Shown here: positions 17,693 through 26,741 of the stretch, in pieces
Numbering within the stretch: the first letter of the stretch is position 1
Layout: every line of letters starts with the position of its first letter
NCBI RefSeq assembly: GCF_000359125.1
Contig: NZ_CAAF010000064.1
Span: 1-64,000, forward strand
DNA from: Mesorhizobium sp. STM 4661
GTDB lineage: Bacteria; Pseudomonadota; Alphaproteobacteria; Rhizobiales; Rhizobiaceae
Length of the DNA: 64,000 nt
Direction of reading: 5' to 3'
The notes under the pieces: model-generated
The model's input: the letters and a program-made list of their open reading frames with translations, nothing else
What the model was told of the DNA's origin: nothing
The model's database searches: none
Made by a program: the position numbers and the translations under genes

Positions 17693-19255
17693 TTACTTCA
17701 CCAACTCGATCTCGCCGGGCCGCCATGTCTTGTCGAACCACGGCTCAAGCGGGCCGTAGAGGCGGAAATAGGTCCACCAACCCTTACCCGGGACCGTCTG
17801 GATCCAGTTGGTTTCCTTGCCGTCCGGTGCCGTGGGTCCGAAAAAGAGATCGACCGATCCATCGGCATTGGCAATCAGCTTGTCGCGGCGGCTGTTCCTG
17901 CTCGGGAACGGCTGTGATGTCTGCAACTCGGAGCGAGTTTGCGGGTCGTAGACGACAATCGACCAGAAGTCCTTGGCGGGCGCATTGGCGGGAATGTTCA
18001 GCTTGTAGTTCTTAGCGCCGTCGAGGAAGTCACCGTGGCTGTCCTTGGCCGAATACATATACTGGGAGCCCAGACCGATCATCTTCTTCACCATGGCGGG
18101 CGTGTTGACCGTCGCCTGGTAGAAGAAGAGCGAGCGCGCATCCTGGTTGCGGCTGCCCTGATCGGCTCCAAGCCACTCGTGGCTGCCGCCGACGAAGGTG
18201 TAAGTCCATGCGCTCCCCGGATAGACAGCGGCATCCGCGAGGCGTGGCCGGAACACAGTGGCTCTGGCGGTGGCATTGCCGATGGCGACGGCGTCAGTGA
18301 GGATCGCCTTCATGCGCGCATCGGGTGCAAACGGCTTGCCCTTTTGGATGCCGATGGAGGCAAACAGACCGCGGAGTTCTGCGTCCGGCATCGTTACCGG
18401 TTCGCGGTCAATCACGGTGTGCAGTTCTTCGTAGAATTGGAAGTCGTTGGCGTGGATCGTGTTGAACACCTTTCCCGACGCGCTAATGAACTCCATGGCC
18501 GGCGGCTTGTCGGCGCTTGCGAGCGGATAGACCTTGAGGCCGTTCTTGAACAGTTCGGTTGCGGCATCAGGCTTGCCGTCGACAAGGAACCCGCGCAGGA
18601 TCAGCCAGTTCACATAACTCGGCGACCTGGCGACGAAATACTTCTGCCTATCGACATCAGCCTCCATTCCCCCGACAGGCGGATTTAGAGCGCCCTCGTA
18701 ATCCGGCGGCAGGATCATATATTTGCCGCCAGCGCCACGGTCGAGACCCGGAGCACCCATGTCCACGACAAAGCGGAAGAAGGCATCGTTGACGGTGCCG
18801 GGACCCGTCTTGGGCGGTACCTCCACTACCGTCGGCCCGTCAGTCTTCAGGTCGAGGAACACTGAGAGATAGACGGTCTCGGTGTTGGCGGTCAGGAAGA
18901 GTGGATTGGAGTCGGCCAGTTTGTCGAAGATCATGGCCTTGTTGGACGAAGTTGCACCTATTTCGACCATCCCGAGCCTCAGTCCTTCGATCGAGGTCGC
19001 GGGAATGCCGTTCAAAAATGTCTCCACGCCCCGCGCCAGGTCGATGAAGTCATAGACCTTTTCAGCGGTCGCTGGGGAAGGCATGCCATCGAAGAAGTCG
19101 AGTGTGCCGATGGTGGTCTCGACCTTGGAGGGCGTCATGATCTGGTCAGGTATTTTCTGGTTGTAGCCCGGTGTGTTCTGCGCATATGCGCTCATAACGC
19201 TCAGCCCTCCTGCGGCGATTGCGGCAACAATGCCGTGCTTTCGGGTGATCTGCAT
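17693..19255 (-). CDS. DUF1254/DUF1214 exported protein, copy 2 of 3
   Basis: 520 residues with a signal peptide (ending SAYA-QN), DUF1254 (about 60-190; LARGVETFLNGIPATSIEGL, NPLFLTANTETVYLSV) and DUF1214 (about 400-505; APAKDFWSIVVYDPQTRSEL, TNWIQTVPGKGWWTYFRLYG). GGGAGG lies 7 bases before the ATG at 19255, which settles the start over the one at 19273. It is closest to copy 1 and ends with the same signature (PLEPWFDKTW). Function unknown; the neighbours suggest an envelope role. Confidence 0.9.
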   Translation of the reverse strand: MQITRKHGIVAAIAAGGLSVMSAYAQNTPGYNQKIPDQIMTPSKVETTIGTLDFFDGMPSPATAEKVYDFIDLARGVETFLNGIPATSIEGLRLGMVEIGATSSNKAMIFDKLADSNPLFLTANTETVYLSVFLDLKTDGPTVVEVPPKTGPGTVNDAFFRFVVDMGAPGLDRGAGGKYMILPPDYEGALNPPVGGMEADVDRQKYFVARSPSYVNWLILRGFLVDGKPDAATELFKNGLKVYPLASADKPPAMEFISASGKVFNTIHANDFQFYEELHTVIDREPVTMPDAELRGLFASIGIQKGKPFAPDARMKAILTDAVAIGNATARATVFRPRLADAAVYPGSAWTYTFVGGSHEWLGADQGSRNQDARSLFFYQATVNTPAMVKKMIGLGSQYMYSAKDSHGDFLDGAKNYKLNIPANAPAKDFWSIVVYDPQTRSELQTSQPFPSRNSRRDKLIANADGSVDLFFGPTAPDGKETNWIQTVPGKGWWTYFRLYGPLEPWFDKTWRPGEIELVK

Positions 19256-19291
19256 GACTAGCCTCCCTGTCATCGATAGTGGTCTGGACGG

Positions 19292-20830
19292 CTACTCAAC
19301 CAGCTCGAAATCGCTCGGCTTCCAGGTCTTGTCGAACCACGGCTCGAGCGGTCCGTAGAGCCGGAGCAGCGTGTTCCAGCCCTTGCCGGGCATGGTCTGC
19401 ACCCAGTTGCCTTCGTGGCCGGCGGGTGGCTGTGGGCTGAACCACACCGTCACCGAACCGTCAGCGTCCGCCTTCAGGGCAGGATAAGTGCTGTCGAGAC
19501 CAGCGGTCGCCTGGTCGGTCTCCAGCATCGAGCGGGTCTGGTTGTCGTAGATCGTAAACGACCAGAACCGGGCGGCGGGGACAGGCGCGGGCATGGTGAC
19601 CTTGTAGATCTTGCCGCCATCGAAGTAGCGGCCCTGCGAGTCGCGCGCGGCGATGGCATAGGTCGACCCCGTGCCCGGCTTTGCCGCGGTCATCGCCGGC
19701 GTGACGCCGGTGGCGTAGTAATGGAACATCGCGCGCGCATCGAGAAGCCGGGCGCCCCCGTCGATGAACTCGTGGCTGCCGCCAATGAACGTCGTGAACC
19801 ATTGCCGGTCAGGAAAGATCCTGAGGCGCGGGTCGCGCGGTGAGAACAGGATGGCGCGCGCAGTGGCGTTGCCCACGGCAACAGCATCAGTGAGGATCGC
19901 CTTCATGCGCGCATCCGGCGCGAAGGGCTTATCCTTCTTGATACCGATGGCGGCAAACAGCCCGGCCGTTTCCGGGTCGAGGAAGTCGGCCGGCTCGTGC
20001 TGTACCACCGCATTCAATTCTTCATAGAAATGGAAATCGTTGGCGTGGACCGTGTTGAACTTCACGCCGGAGATGTTGACGAATTTCTGCGCCGGAGGGT
20101 TCGCTGCGACCGACAGCGGGTACATCCGCGCGTTGGCCTTGATGCTGGCAACCGCGCCCGCGACGTCACCGTCTTTCACAAAGGCGCGGATGATGAAGAG
20201 GTTGCTGTAGGTACGAGGTTTTTGGACGAAGTAGCCTTCGCTCGGCACCGAGCCGGTGTCGCCGGGCGGCACAAGCAGGTATTTGCCACCTTTTCCCTGA
20301 TCCGGCCCAACAACGCCGAGATCGGTCACGTAACGGAAGTAGGCATCGTCGATCATGCCCAGCGCTCCTGGCGGCACCTCGACAACCATTGGTCCTTCCT
20401 TGAGGTCGGCGCAAAACCAGACATAGACCACGGTCGAGTTCGGCGTGAGAAACAAGGCACGGGCGTCCGCCAGGTTCTCGGTAATGCCGATGCCCTCGTT
20501 GGGCTTGTACCCGGCTTCCTTGAAGCCTTCGCACAAGGCGTAAACCGAGGTTGCCGGGATGCCCGACAGAAACGTTTCGACGCCGCGCCCCAGGTCGAGG
20601 TTGTCGTAGGCCATCTGAACGGTCTTTTCGTCCGGCAGGCCGTCGAAGAATTTGAGCGTTCCGATCCTCGTCGCCACCGTGTTCGGTGTAGTGACAGACT
20701 GCGGGACATCGGCCTGGTACTTTGGCGGTGGTTGCTGTGCCGAAGCCCCAGTCGCGCCAAAGCAGGCAAAAATCGCGAACAAGCTTGCGACGCCTCTAGC
20801 CAGCGCGCGCCTGAAAGACGTTATCGACAT
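19292..20830 (-). CDS. DUF1254/DUF1214 exported protein, copy 1 of 3
   Basis: 512 residues. GGGAGG sits 6 bases before the ATG at 20830, which is preferred over an upstream in-frame start at 21004. Seen: signal peptide (ending GASA-QQ), DUF1254 (about 55-185; LGRGVETFLSGIPATSVYAL, ALFLTPNSTVVYVWFCADLK), DUF1214 (about 390-495; VPAARFWSFTIYDNQTRSML, GNWVQTMPGKGWNTLLRLYG). It is the first gene of a five-gene minus-strand run (three DUF1254 genes, DUF3302, HlyD). The GTAACTTAC site at 21055 lies about 225 bases upstream, so control by the neighbouring regulator is plausible. Confidence 0.9.
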   Translation of the reverse strand: MSITSFRRALARGVASLFAIFACFGATGASAQQPPPKYQADVPQSVTTPNTVATRIGTLKFFDGLPDEKTVQMAYDNLDLGRGVETFLSGIPATSVYALCEGFKEAGYKPNEGIGITENLADARALFLTPNSTVVYVWFCADLKEGPMVVEVPPGALGMIDDAYFRYVTDLGVVGPDQGKGGKYLLVPPGDTGSVPSEGYFVQKPRTYSNLFIIRAFVKDGDVAGAVASIKANARMYPLSVAANPPAQKFVNISGVKFNTVHANDFHFYEELNAVVQHEPADFLDPETAGLFAAIGIKKDKPFAPDARMKAILTDAVAVGNATARAILFSPRDPRLRIFPDRQWFTTFIGGSHEFIDGGARLLDARAMFHYYATGVTPAMTAAKPGTGSTYAIAARDSQGRYFDGGKIYKVTMPAPVPAARFWSFTIYDNQTRSMLETDQATAGLDSTYPALKADADGSVTVWFSPQPPAGHEGNWVQTMPGKGWNTLLRLYGPLEPWFDKTWKPSDFELVE

Positions 20831-21239
20831 CTCGATCCTCCCGTCCGTCCATTTCGGAAACAGCAAAGCAAATGGCTCTGCGAAGAGCCTCATCCGTCTG
20901 GGCGTCGCCCTAAGTGTGGTGGGAGTATCTGTTCTGAACCCATGAGACCGAGAGTAATGCCGCGCGGGCGGCTGTGCCTGATCGACCTCATCTCCCTCCT
21001 GCACATTGCGGCGGAAGATGCGCTCGCAACGATCCTAAGACCAGCGAGGGCGATGTAACTTACGCGGGGTATACACACGGCAAAGGCGCTTGACGGCATC
21101 AGGCACGGGAGCACTCAGCGGGCTTGTCAGCCTGTCACGGATTGGTGGTAGGGGGTGGCCGCGGGATCCTCGCCCCATGGGGCGCGAGTGGAGTTTTAGC
21201 ACTCGCCGAAGCTACTACCTTTCGGCCCTATGGGAAGGA
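20831..21239. other. promoter region of the DUF1254 operon
   Basis: About 410 bases without a supported gene, between the regulator's stop and the first DUF1254 gene, both on the minus strand. It contains site A of the recurring GTAA(C/G)TTAC motif. Confidence 0.6.
21053..21072. promoter_or_regulatory. GTAA(C/G)TTAC motif, site A
   Basis: ATGTAACTTACGCGGGGTAT. The GTAACTTAC core (21055-21063) is a near-palindrome and is followed by CGCGGGGTAT. The minus strands of sites C and D carry closely similar text (GTAAGTTACGTGG plus a purine-rich tail). Site A lies upstream of the DUF1254 operon. Confidence 0.5.
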
Positions 21240-23024
21240 TCAATCGGCGATCTTCAGCCCGGCTTTCCTCAGCGACCCGATAAAGAACTCGACGTCTTTC
21301 TCGCGGCCCAAACGCATGGAGAGTTGATTGCGAATGTCCTTGACCAAATCTGGTTGATTTTGTTCCAACCAGGCACGTTCGCGATCAGCTTCTACTTTCA
21401 TTCCTGCTTCCCCGTAAAAGGCAGCGCGCAACAAGTGATAGAGCGGGTTCTTGTCAGAAGGCGTCCTGCTGATCCACATAATCGCCTGCGAATAATCCCC
21501 GCTGAAATAGGAGCAAAGACCCAGGTCCGCCTGATAGTCGGCGGAGGAACCCGGATTCCGTTGGCGCGCTTCTTCAATCAATGAGCAGCCCTCTGTCCAC
21601 TTTCCGGACAGCGACAAACGCTCTCCATAGTTGCTCATGAACTCGGTGTCGTTTGGATTGATTGCCAAAGCCTGTTTGCCCACCTGCAACGCCGCTTCGA
21701 TTTCCCTATTGAAATACAGCGCAAGCATTTCCGCCTGGCGTCCCCGGATGTTGAGAGGGTCAAGGCCTGTGGCCTGCCTTGCCGCCGCCAAGGCGCGCGT
21801 GAGCGCCGCTGCCCTCGCAGCGGGATCGGCGGCAAACCCGTACCGATATTGATCAATATAGATTAGCGAAAGCAGACCCCATCCGGTGGCGTAGTTCGGG
21901 AAGCGATCGACGGCCGCTTGGAGGCACGCCCGCACCGATGAACGCTTTTCCGGGTCCAGGTCTTCCCGGTATGCATAGTAAGAAAGCGAACAAGAATAGG
22001 CGGCCCAATCCTCGGGCGGACTTTCGACCTTGACGTTGGCGTCTGCCTGGAAGATGACGCCATAGGTTTGCGCCAGACTCGTCGATACGTTGCTAGCGAT
22101 GTCGCTCTGAGCTTTGACAAGCTCTGCGACCTTCATCTGGCCGTCATAGCTGTTCGCCCAAAGAACCGAGCCGTCGGCCTGGTTTTTCAACCTGACGCGT
22201 AGGCGGAATGCGTCGGCGGAAAGGTGGACGCTTCCTGCAAGGACGAATCGTGGCGGCGAGACCGATTTATCGCCGTCACTGACGCGCGTCTCCATGACGA
22301 CGACGTCCTTGAACTTGGAAAGCTGGCTGATAATTTCGTGCTTTAGTCCAGTCGCGATCGCAGCCCCGTTCTGAGTGCCAGTTAGATCGTCGAATTTCTC
22401 CACAAGCACGCGGGGTGTCAACGGCGCACTCGACCTGACGGAAGTCCACCACCACGCAAAAACAGATGCTCCGGCCACGAAAAGGGCCAGGACCATGGCC
22501 GGCATTAGCAGCGGCGACACCGTCCAGTGCCGTTCAGGTTCGGTAATTTTTGGGGGCACCTGGAGTACTGGAGACTGGGCCGCTGGGATTTGCTCACGGC
22601 GCACGAAGTCAGGAACATACCCGCCCTTTGGAATGTTGATGACGATTGGGTCGCTTTGTCCGGATGTCAGGTAGTAGCGCTCGAGCGCGCGTCGAAGGTG
22701 GCCGGCCTCGATGCGTACGATCGGATCGGACTGAGGGTCGAAGGCCTCACCGCGACCGAACACTTCGACCGCGATCGAATAGGCCTTGATGCGGTCGCCG
22801 CGTCCCGCCAGCGTCTCCTCAACGACGTAGCGAAAAAATCGATGTTCGCGGTCCGTGGCAGCAAAATCTATACTATTTATTATTAGATCAAGTTGGGCGC
22901 GGCAATCTAGAAGAAAGGGATCTTCTTCTCTCTCTGTGGTTGTCGCCGGCTGTATCACCGTATCCCTCGCCTGCCCAAATGCCATTTTTGTCGGCTTTTG
23001 CTGGGCAACAAAGCACTCCTTCAC
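21240..23024 (-). CDS. membrane-anchored regulator-like protein with TolB-like and TPR regions
   Basis: About 594 residues from a GTG at 23024 (581 from ATG 22985; neither has a convincing ribosome binding site). Seen: a cytosolic N-terminal domain (about 45-140; FFRYVVEETLAGRGDRIKAY, SIAVEVFGRGEAFDPQSDPI, VRIEAGHLRRALERYY) of the type found fused to adenylate cyclases and TolB-like proteins and thought to bind DNA; a single membrane helix (about 172-195, VLALFVAGASVFAWWW); a TolB-like segment (RVLVEKFDDLTGT) and C-terminal TPR repeats (about 350-580). The layout recalls ToxR/CadC-type one-component regulators. No cyclase domain is present. Two copies of the GTAA(C/G)TTAC motif lie at and upstream of its start, and a third upstream of the next operon. 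Confidence 0.75.
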   Translation of the reverse strand: MKECFVAQQKPTKMAFGQARDTVIQPATTTEREEDPFLLDCRAQLDLIINSIDFAATDREHRFFRYVVEETLAGRGDRIKAYSIAVEVFGRGEAFDPQSDPIVRIEAGHLRRALERYYLTSGQSDPIVINIPKGGYVPDFVRREQIPAAQSPVLQVPPKITEPERHWTVSPLLMPAMVLALFVAGASVFAWWWTSVRSSAPLTPRVLVEKFDDLTGTQNGAAIATGLKHEIISQLSKFKDVVVMETRVSDGDKSVSPPRFVLAGSVHLSADAFRLRVRLKNQADGSVLWANSYDGQMKVAELVKAQSDIASNVSTSLAQTYGVIFQADANVKVESPPEDWAAYSCSLSYYAYREDLDPEKRSSVRACLQAAVDRFPNYATGWGLLSLIYIDQYRYGFAADPAARAAALTRALAAARQATGLDPLNIRGRQAEMLALYFNREIEAALQVGKQALAINPNDTEFMSNYGERLSLSGKWTEGCSLIEEARQRNPGSSADYQADLGLCSYFSGDYSQAIMWISRTPSDKNPLYHLLRAAFYGEAGMKVEADRERAWLEQNQPDLVKDIRNQLSMRLGREKDVEFFIGSLRKAGLKIAD

Positions 23025-23038
23025 GCAACTTACATCCC
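23022..23038. promoter_or_regulatory. GTAA(C/G)TTAC motif, site B
   Basis: CACGCAACTTACATCCC, with a degenerate core GCAACTTAC (23025-23033). It overlaps the possible GTG start of the regulator, or lies about 40 bases upstream of the alternative ATG. Sites B and C sit in a direct repeat of about 70 bases (roughly 23003-23075 and 23190-23262). Confidence 0.45.
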
Positions 23039-23206
23039 ACAGCTAGCTCATGGCAATATGATTCAGCGAAATCAGAGTAATACGGGTGAAGCGGCATTCA
23101 AGACGGGGCCTTATCACTCGCCATGGTTGTCCAAGGTTGTACCGCCAGATGCTTTCCTCCAGGTCGCCTTTTGCCCGCTTTTTCCTCGGGCAATTACACA
23201 CTCCTC

Positions 23207-23224
23207 CACGTAACTTACATTCCG
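23207..23224. promoter_or_regulatory. GTAA(C/G)TTAC motif, site C
   Basis: CCACGTAACTTACATTCC, core GTAACTTAC at 23210-23218. It lies between the regulator and the divergent gene at 23272, 54 bases before the latter's start, and could serve both promoters. Confidence 0.5.
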
Positions 23225-23271
23225 CCGCAACCTCGCACCAATATAATTCGGCCAGATCATTGAATTGTGTC

Positions 23272-23580
23272 ATGGCCACGCAAAACGGACAGCCCAGAAA
23301 ACATAGTGCGGCCTCGGCGGTGGTGCGTCGCTTTCCGCAATTCGAACTGACGATCCATCGTCTGATGGATCGGAACGATAGCTTTCGGGACATGTGCGAG
23401 GAACTTGCGGACGCGGAGTTTGCGCTTTCGAGGGTCGAGCTGGTCGCGCCGGAATTACGCGAGGCCAGGCGAACGGAATGGCAGGAACTGGTGGATCGGT
23501 TGATCGGTGAAGTCGGAGCAGTCGTCCTGGAATCGGAGGCTGCCCGGAGAGCTGGCTTCAATCCCGGGTCGCAGCGCTGA
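23272..23580 (+). CDS. small helical hypothetical protein
   Basis: 102 residues, unrecognised. It is rich in acidic and basic helix-forming residues (RRFPQFELTIHRLMDRNDSF, then CEELADAEFALSRVE and EARRTEWQELVDRLIGEV) with no signal peptide, so it is probably a cytosolic helical bundle. The ATG at 23272 lacks a strong ribosome binding site. It is divergent from the regulator, with motif site C in the shared promoter, and 37 bases upstream of an outer-membrane protein gene, so it probably opens the plus-strand envelope operon. Confidence 0.6.
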   Translation: MATQNGQPRKHSAASAVVRRFPQFELTIHRLMDRNDSFRDMCEELADAEFALSRVELVAPELREARRTEWQELVDRLIGEVGAVVLESEAARRAGFNPGSQR

Positions 23581-23617
23581 GTATCAGCAATTTGCGTTGT
23601 CGAATGGAGGGTTGACT

Positions 23618-24436
23618 TTGGAAGTTCTGTTCCGCGATCGACACCTGACGATGGCTGTGACGCTGCTCGCGTCGTCGCTCGTCGGCACGGGAGCCCGGGC
23701 CGAGGACAGCCAAGACCTTGCCAAGAAGCTGTCCAACCCGATTGCCTCGCTGATCAGCGTGCCGATTCAGTTCAACTACGACAGCGGCTATGGGCCAAAC
23801 GATGGCGAAAAGGCCTATGTCAACGTTCAGCCGGTCATCCCGTTTACGCTCAACGACGACTGGAACCTGATATCGCGCACCATCGTGCCGATCGCCTGGC
23901 AAAATGACATCGCGGGACCGTCCGGCGACCAGTTCGGTCTCGGTGACATATCCGAGAGCCTGTTCTTCTCGCCCTCCAAGCCAACGGCAAGCGGGATCAT
24001 CTGGGGCATCGGCCCGGTCCTGCTTTTGCCTACGGCGACCGACGCGTTGCTTGGCGGGCAAAAATGGGGAGCGGGACCGACTGCCGTCGTCCTGAAGCAA
24101 TTCGATGGGTGGACGGTCGGTATGCTGGCCAACCACATCTGGTCGTTTGCCGGCGACAGCGATCGCAACGACATCAACTCCACATTCCTTCAGCCCTTCG
24201 TCTCTTACACGACGAAGGATGCCTGGACCTTCACGCTGAACACCGAGAGCACTTACAATTGGGAAGCGCACCAGTGGTCGGTCCCGGTCAACTTCCAGGT
24301 CTCGAAGCTGGTGGTCCTCAACAAGCAGCCGATCAGCCTGACAGCGGGCGTGCGCTACTGGGCTGAAAGCCCTGACAGCGGTCCTGACGGTTTCGGCTTC
24401 CGCACCGCGATCACGTTCCTCTTTCCGAAGACATGA
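23618..24436 (+). CDS. outer membrane barrel protein (transporter/neuromedin U-annotated type)
   Basis: 272 residues. The likely start is TTG at 23618, with GGAGG 7 bases upstream; it gives a proper signal peptide (EVLFRDRHLTMAVTLLASSL, ending GARA-ED). The mature protein reads as a beta-barrel (PIQFNYDSGYGPNDG, QPVIPFTLNDDWNLISRTIV, GLGDISESLFFSP) and ends in FPKT. Similar proteins are annotated as neuromedin U or MetA-pathway transporter-like; no substrate is known. It lies between a small helical protein and a DUF2092 gene on the same strand. Confidence 0.75.
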   Translation: MEVLFRDRHLTMAVTLLASSLVGTGARAEDSQDLAKKLSNPIASLISVPIQFNYDSGYGPNDGEKAYVNVQPVIPFTLNDDWNLISRTIVPIAWQNDIAGPSGDQFGLGDISESLFFSPSKPTASGIIWGIGPVLLLPTATDALLGGQKWGAGPTAVVLKQFDGWTVGMLANHIWSFAGDSDRNDINSTFLQPFVSYTTKDAWTFTLNTESTYNWEAHQWSVPVNFQVSKLVVLNKQPISLTAGVRYWAESPDSGPDGFGFRTAITFLFPKT

Positions 24437-24541
24437 GACCGGAGGCGAATGGCAGGCCGAAGAATAACCATGTGCCCGACGCCTCAATGGTCGCTTGGCA
24501 TCGTTTGTAAATGCATCGCAATCACACAGCGGGTGAAGAAG

Positions 24542-25357
24542 ATGAACCGGACCAAGCTTTATTCCAGATTGCCATCGAGACTGCAGCCTATGGGCAGAAG
24601 CCTGCTGGCGGCATCCTTGGGATTGGCGCTCTCCTGTGCTCCGGCCTGGAGCCAGAGCCCCATAGACAAGGACGCCAACGACATCCTTGTCGCCTCGATG
24701 AATTACTTGAAAGGCCTCAAGGCGTTCAGCGTCGATTACGATACCGACCACGAGATCGTCGACAAGGCCGGCCAGAAGCTCCAGTACAGCGCCTCGGGAT
24801 CCCTCCTGGCCTCGCGCGGCGAAGGATTTCGAATGACCCGGCAGGGTCCCCTTGCGGATGTCGAGGTCACCTTCGACGGCAAAGTCATCTCGCTTTACGG
24901 CAAAACCCTCAATGCCTTCGCCCAGATTGACAGCCCAGGTCCGAGCATCGATGAGGCGGTCGAGGAATTCAGGGTGTCGACAGGACTGGATGCTGCCGGC
25001 GCGGACCTGATGTCCTCGGACCCCTATTCGGTCCTCACGGAGGGAGTCACCGAAGGCACACTGGTCGGCGAAGCCTTCATCGGCGGCGAAGTCAGCGATC
25101 ATTTGGCGTTCCGGACGGACACCGTCGACTGGCAGATCTGGATCCGCCAGGGCGACCAGCCTCTGCCGCTCAAATATGTCATCACCACCAAGTGGGTGAC
25201 CGGAGCGCCCCAGTACGCCCTAAGGCTCAGCAACTGGAACGTCGCCCCCAAGGTCGACGCCAAGCTGTTTTCTTTCACGCCGCCGGCGGACGCGAAAAAG
25301 ATTGAACAGATTAATTCGGACGAGACTGGCGAACTGTCTCTGGAGGACGCAGAATGA
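24542..25357 (+). CDS. DUF2092 exported protein
   Basis: 271 residues with an N-terminal signal region (about 1-38, ending PAWSQS). DUF2092 proteins are predicted periplasmic and resemble the LolA/LolB-type lipoprotein-carrier fold; the function is unproven. Seen: ANDILVASMNYLKGLKAFSV at the mature N-terminus, FDGKVISLYGKTLNAFAQID in the middle, and PLKYVITTKWVTGAPQYALR toward the end. The last codons overlap the start of the next gene by 4 bases (ATGA), so the pair is translationally coupled. Confidence 0.82.
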   Translation: MNRTKLYSRLPSRLQPMGRSLLAASLGLALSCAPAWSQSPIDKDANDILVASMNYLKGLKAFSVDYDTDHEIVDKAGQKLQYSASGSLLASRGEGFRMTRQGPLADVEVTFDGKVISLYGKTLNAFAQIDSPGPSIDEAVEEFRVSTGLDAAGADLMSSDPYSVLTEGVTEGTLVGEAFIGGEVSDHLAFRTDTVDWQIWIRQGDQPLPLKYVITTKWVTGAPQYALRLSNWNVAPKVDAKLFSFTPPADAKKIEQINSDETGELSLEDAE

Positions 25358-25689
25358 AAACCCTGACGCAATATCGGAGATTTGCATTGGCCCTGGGCCT
25401 CGTCACGGCACTCTTTGTCACTGAAGACGTGGTGGATAATACGCTTGTACCCCTCGGCTCGTTCGTCTCCAGCGCCGAAGCGCGGGTTGGCAGGCCGGCG
25501 ACGCCTCGCAGCGTTGCCGGCGTTGCCCGTCGCACCACGCGCCGCGTGGTTCGACGGTCCACCGTTTACGTAGCCGCGCTGCCGGCGTCCTGCGTCAGGG
25601 TCAACATCAATGGCATGACGCTGTCGCAATGCGGCGGAGTCTATTACCAGCCATACAGCGGTCGTTACGTTGTGGTGTATGTCGATTGA
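25354..25689 (+). CDS. small exported basic protein, paralogue 1
   Basis: 111 residues. Signal-like N-terminus (about 1-43, ending SSAEA), then a strongly basic segment (ARVGRPATPRSVAGVARRTT, RRVVRRSTVYVA), two Cys (PASC, SQCGG) and a Tyr-rich end (YYQPYSGRYVVVYVD). The gene at 30668 encodes a clear paralogue with the same order of blocks. GGAGG within the DUF2092 gene precedes the ATG, and the two frames overlap by 4 bases. The basic patch could bind an anionic envelope polymer; that is inference. I know no named family. Confidence 0.7.
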   Translation: MKTLTQYRRFALALGLVTALFVTEDVVDNTLVPLGSFVSSAEARVGRPATPRSVAGVARRTTRRVVRRSTVYVAALPASCVRVNINGMTLSQCGGVYYQPYSGRYVVVYVD

Positions 25690-25753
25690 TGATTACACTG
25701 CTCATCACCAATGACGCCGGCACTGCAAGCCAAACCCGGAAGCGAGCCAGACC

Positions 25754-26554
25754 ATGAAGACCTTCTATCGGACAGTAACTCGCGGCTGTGCCATTCTGTG
25801 GCTGCTTTGCCTTGCGCATCCGGCGGCAGCCGCCGATCTGGTTTCACCGGTGACGCCGGAGCTGAAGCCGGTGGAAACCGAACAAGGGTGGACGTACGCT
25901 ATTGCGCCGTATTTCTGGGCGGCCGGGCTCTCCGGTGACGTGGGGTCGTTCGGTCTCCCCACCGTCGAGGTCGATGCAAACTTCGGCGACATCCTGAAGA
26001 ATCTGGACTTCGCGGCGATGGCCACCGCCGAGGCACGCTACGACCGTTACAGCATTTTCGGCGACATCCAGTATGTCAAGATATCCGCGGGCAACGGCAC
26101 ACCGAGAGGGGTCGTCGCCACCAGCGTCGATCTTACGTCCGAAACATTCTCTGGTCTGATTGGAGCCGGCTATTCAGTCTTCCAGAGTGAGGCCGGACGG
26201 CTCGATCTTGTCGGAGGTATGAAGGTTTGGTCCGTAAACAACGACCTGGACTTCCATGGCGGTATCCTTGACGGCGTCTCTGCCAGCGATGGAAAGACCT
26301 GGGTGGATGGGTTGGTCGGCGTTCGCGCGAACTACTCGTTCACGCCCGAAGTCTATCTGACCAGTTGGGGCATGATTGGCGCAGGCGGCGCGAAGGTCGA
26401 CTGGGACGTCGCAACCGCCCTGGGCTACAGGTTCAACGACCGGGTTTCGGCTGTCGCCGGCTATCGCGCCCTGGGCGTCAACTACGATAAGGACGGCTTT
26501 GTGTTCGATGTCGTGCAGCAGGGCCCGATAATGGGTCTGGTCATGCGTTTCTAG
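25754..26554 (+). CDS. outer membrane beta-barrel protein
   Basis: 266 residues with a signal peptide (ending PAAAA-DL), repeated amphipathic strands (YAIAPYFWAAGLSGDVGSFG, RYDRYSIFGDIQYVKISAG, VSAVAGYRALGVNYDKDGF) and a terminal Phe in GLVMRF, the classic BamA-recognised end. It resembles the rhizobial outer-membrane porin-like family with an 8-12 strand barrel. Paired with the DUF2092 and basic small-protein genes upstream, it probably belongs to the same envelope operon. Function unknown. Confidence 0.75.
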   Translation: MKTFYRTVTRGCAILWLLCLAHPAAAADLVSPVTPELKPVETEQGWTYAIAPYFWAAGLSGDVGSFGLPTVEVDANFGDILKNLDFAAMATAEARYDRYSIFGDIQYVKISAGNGTPRGVVATSVDLTSETFSGLIGAGYSVFQSEAGRLDLVGGMKVWSVNNDLDFHGGILDGVSASDGKTWVDGLVGVRANYSFTPEVYLTSWGMIGAGGAKVDWDVATALGYRFNDRVSAVAGYRALGVNYDKDGFVFDVVQQGPIMGLVMRF

Positions 26555-26741
26555 GGTGGCGATTGCTGCTGATCCTGGAGACAGCCGGCAAAGTCGACTT
26601 TGCGCCGAGAGATGCGGTTCTGCCAGTAGCATACAGTTAGTTACCTTCCTCACGAGAAGGCACTTCTCCAGTCTACCCAAGAGCAATGCTGGGAGACCGG
26701 CGCACCGCGGTTCATGTCAGTCCCAAGGCGAGGAGAAGAAA

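Noticed and set aside
15966..17759. 597-codon open frame on the plus strand
   Set aside because: Antisense to DUF1254 copy 3 and the DUF3302 gene. No domain, no ribosome binding site.
23558..25102. 514-codon open frame on the minus strand
   Set aside because: Antisense to the barrel protein and DUF2092 genes, which have signal peptides and family motifs. The antisense reading has none.
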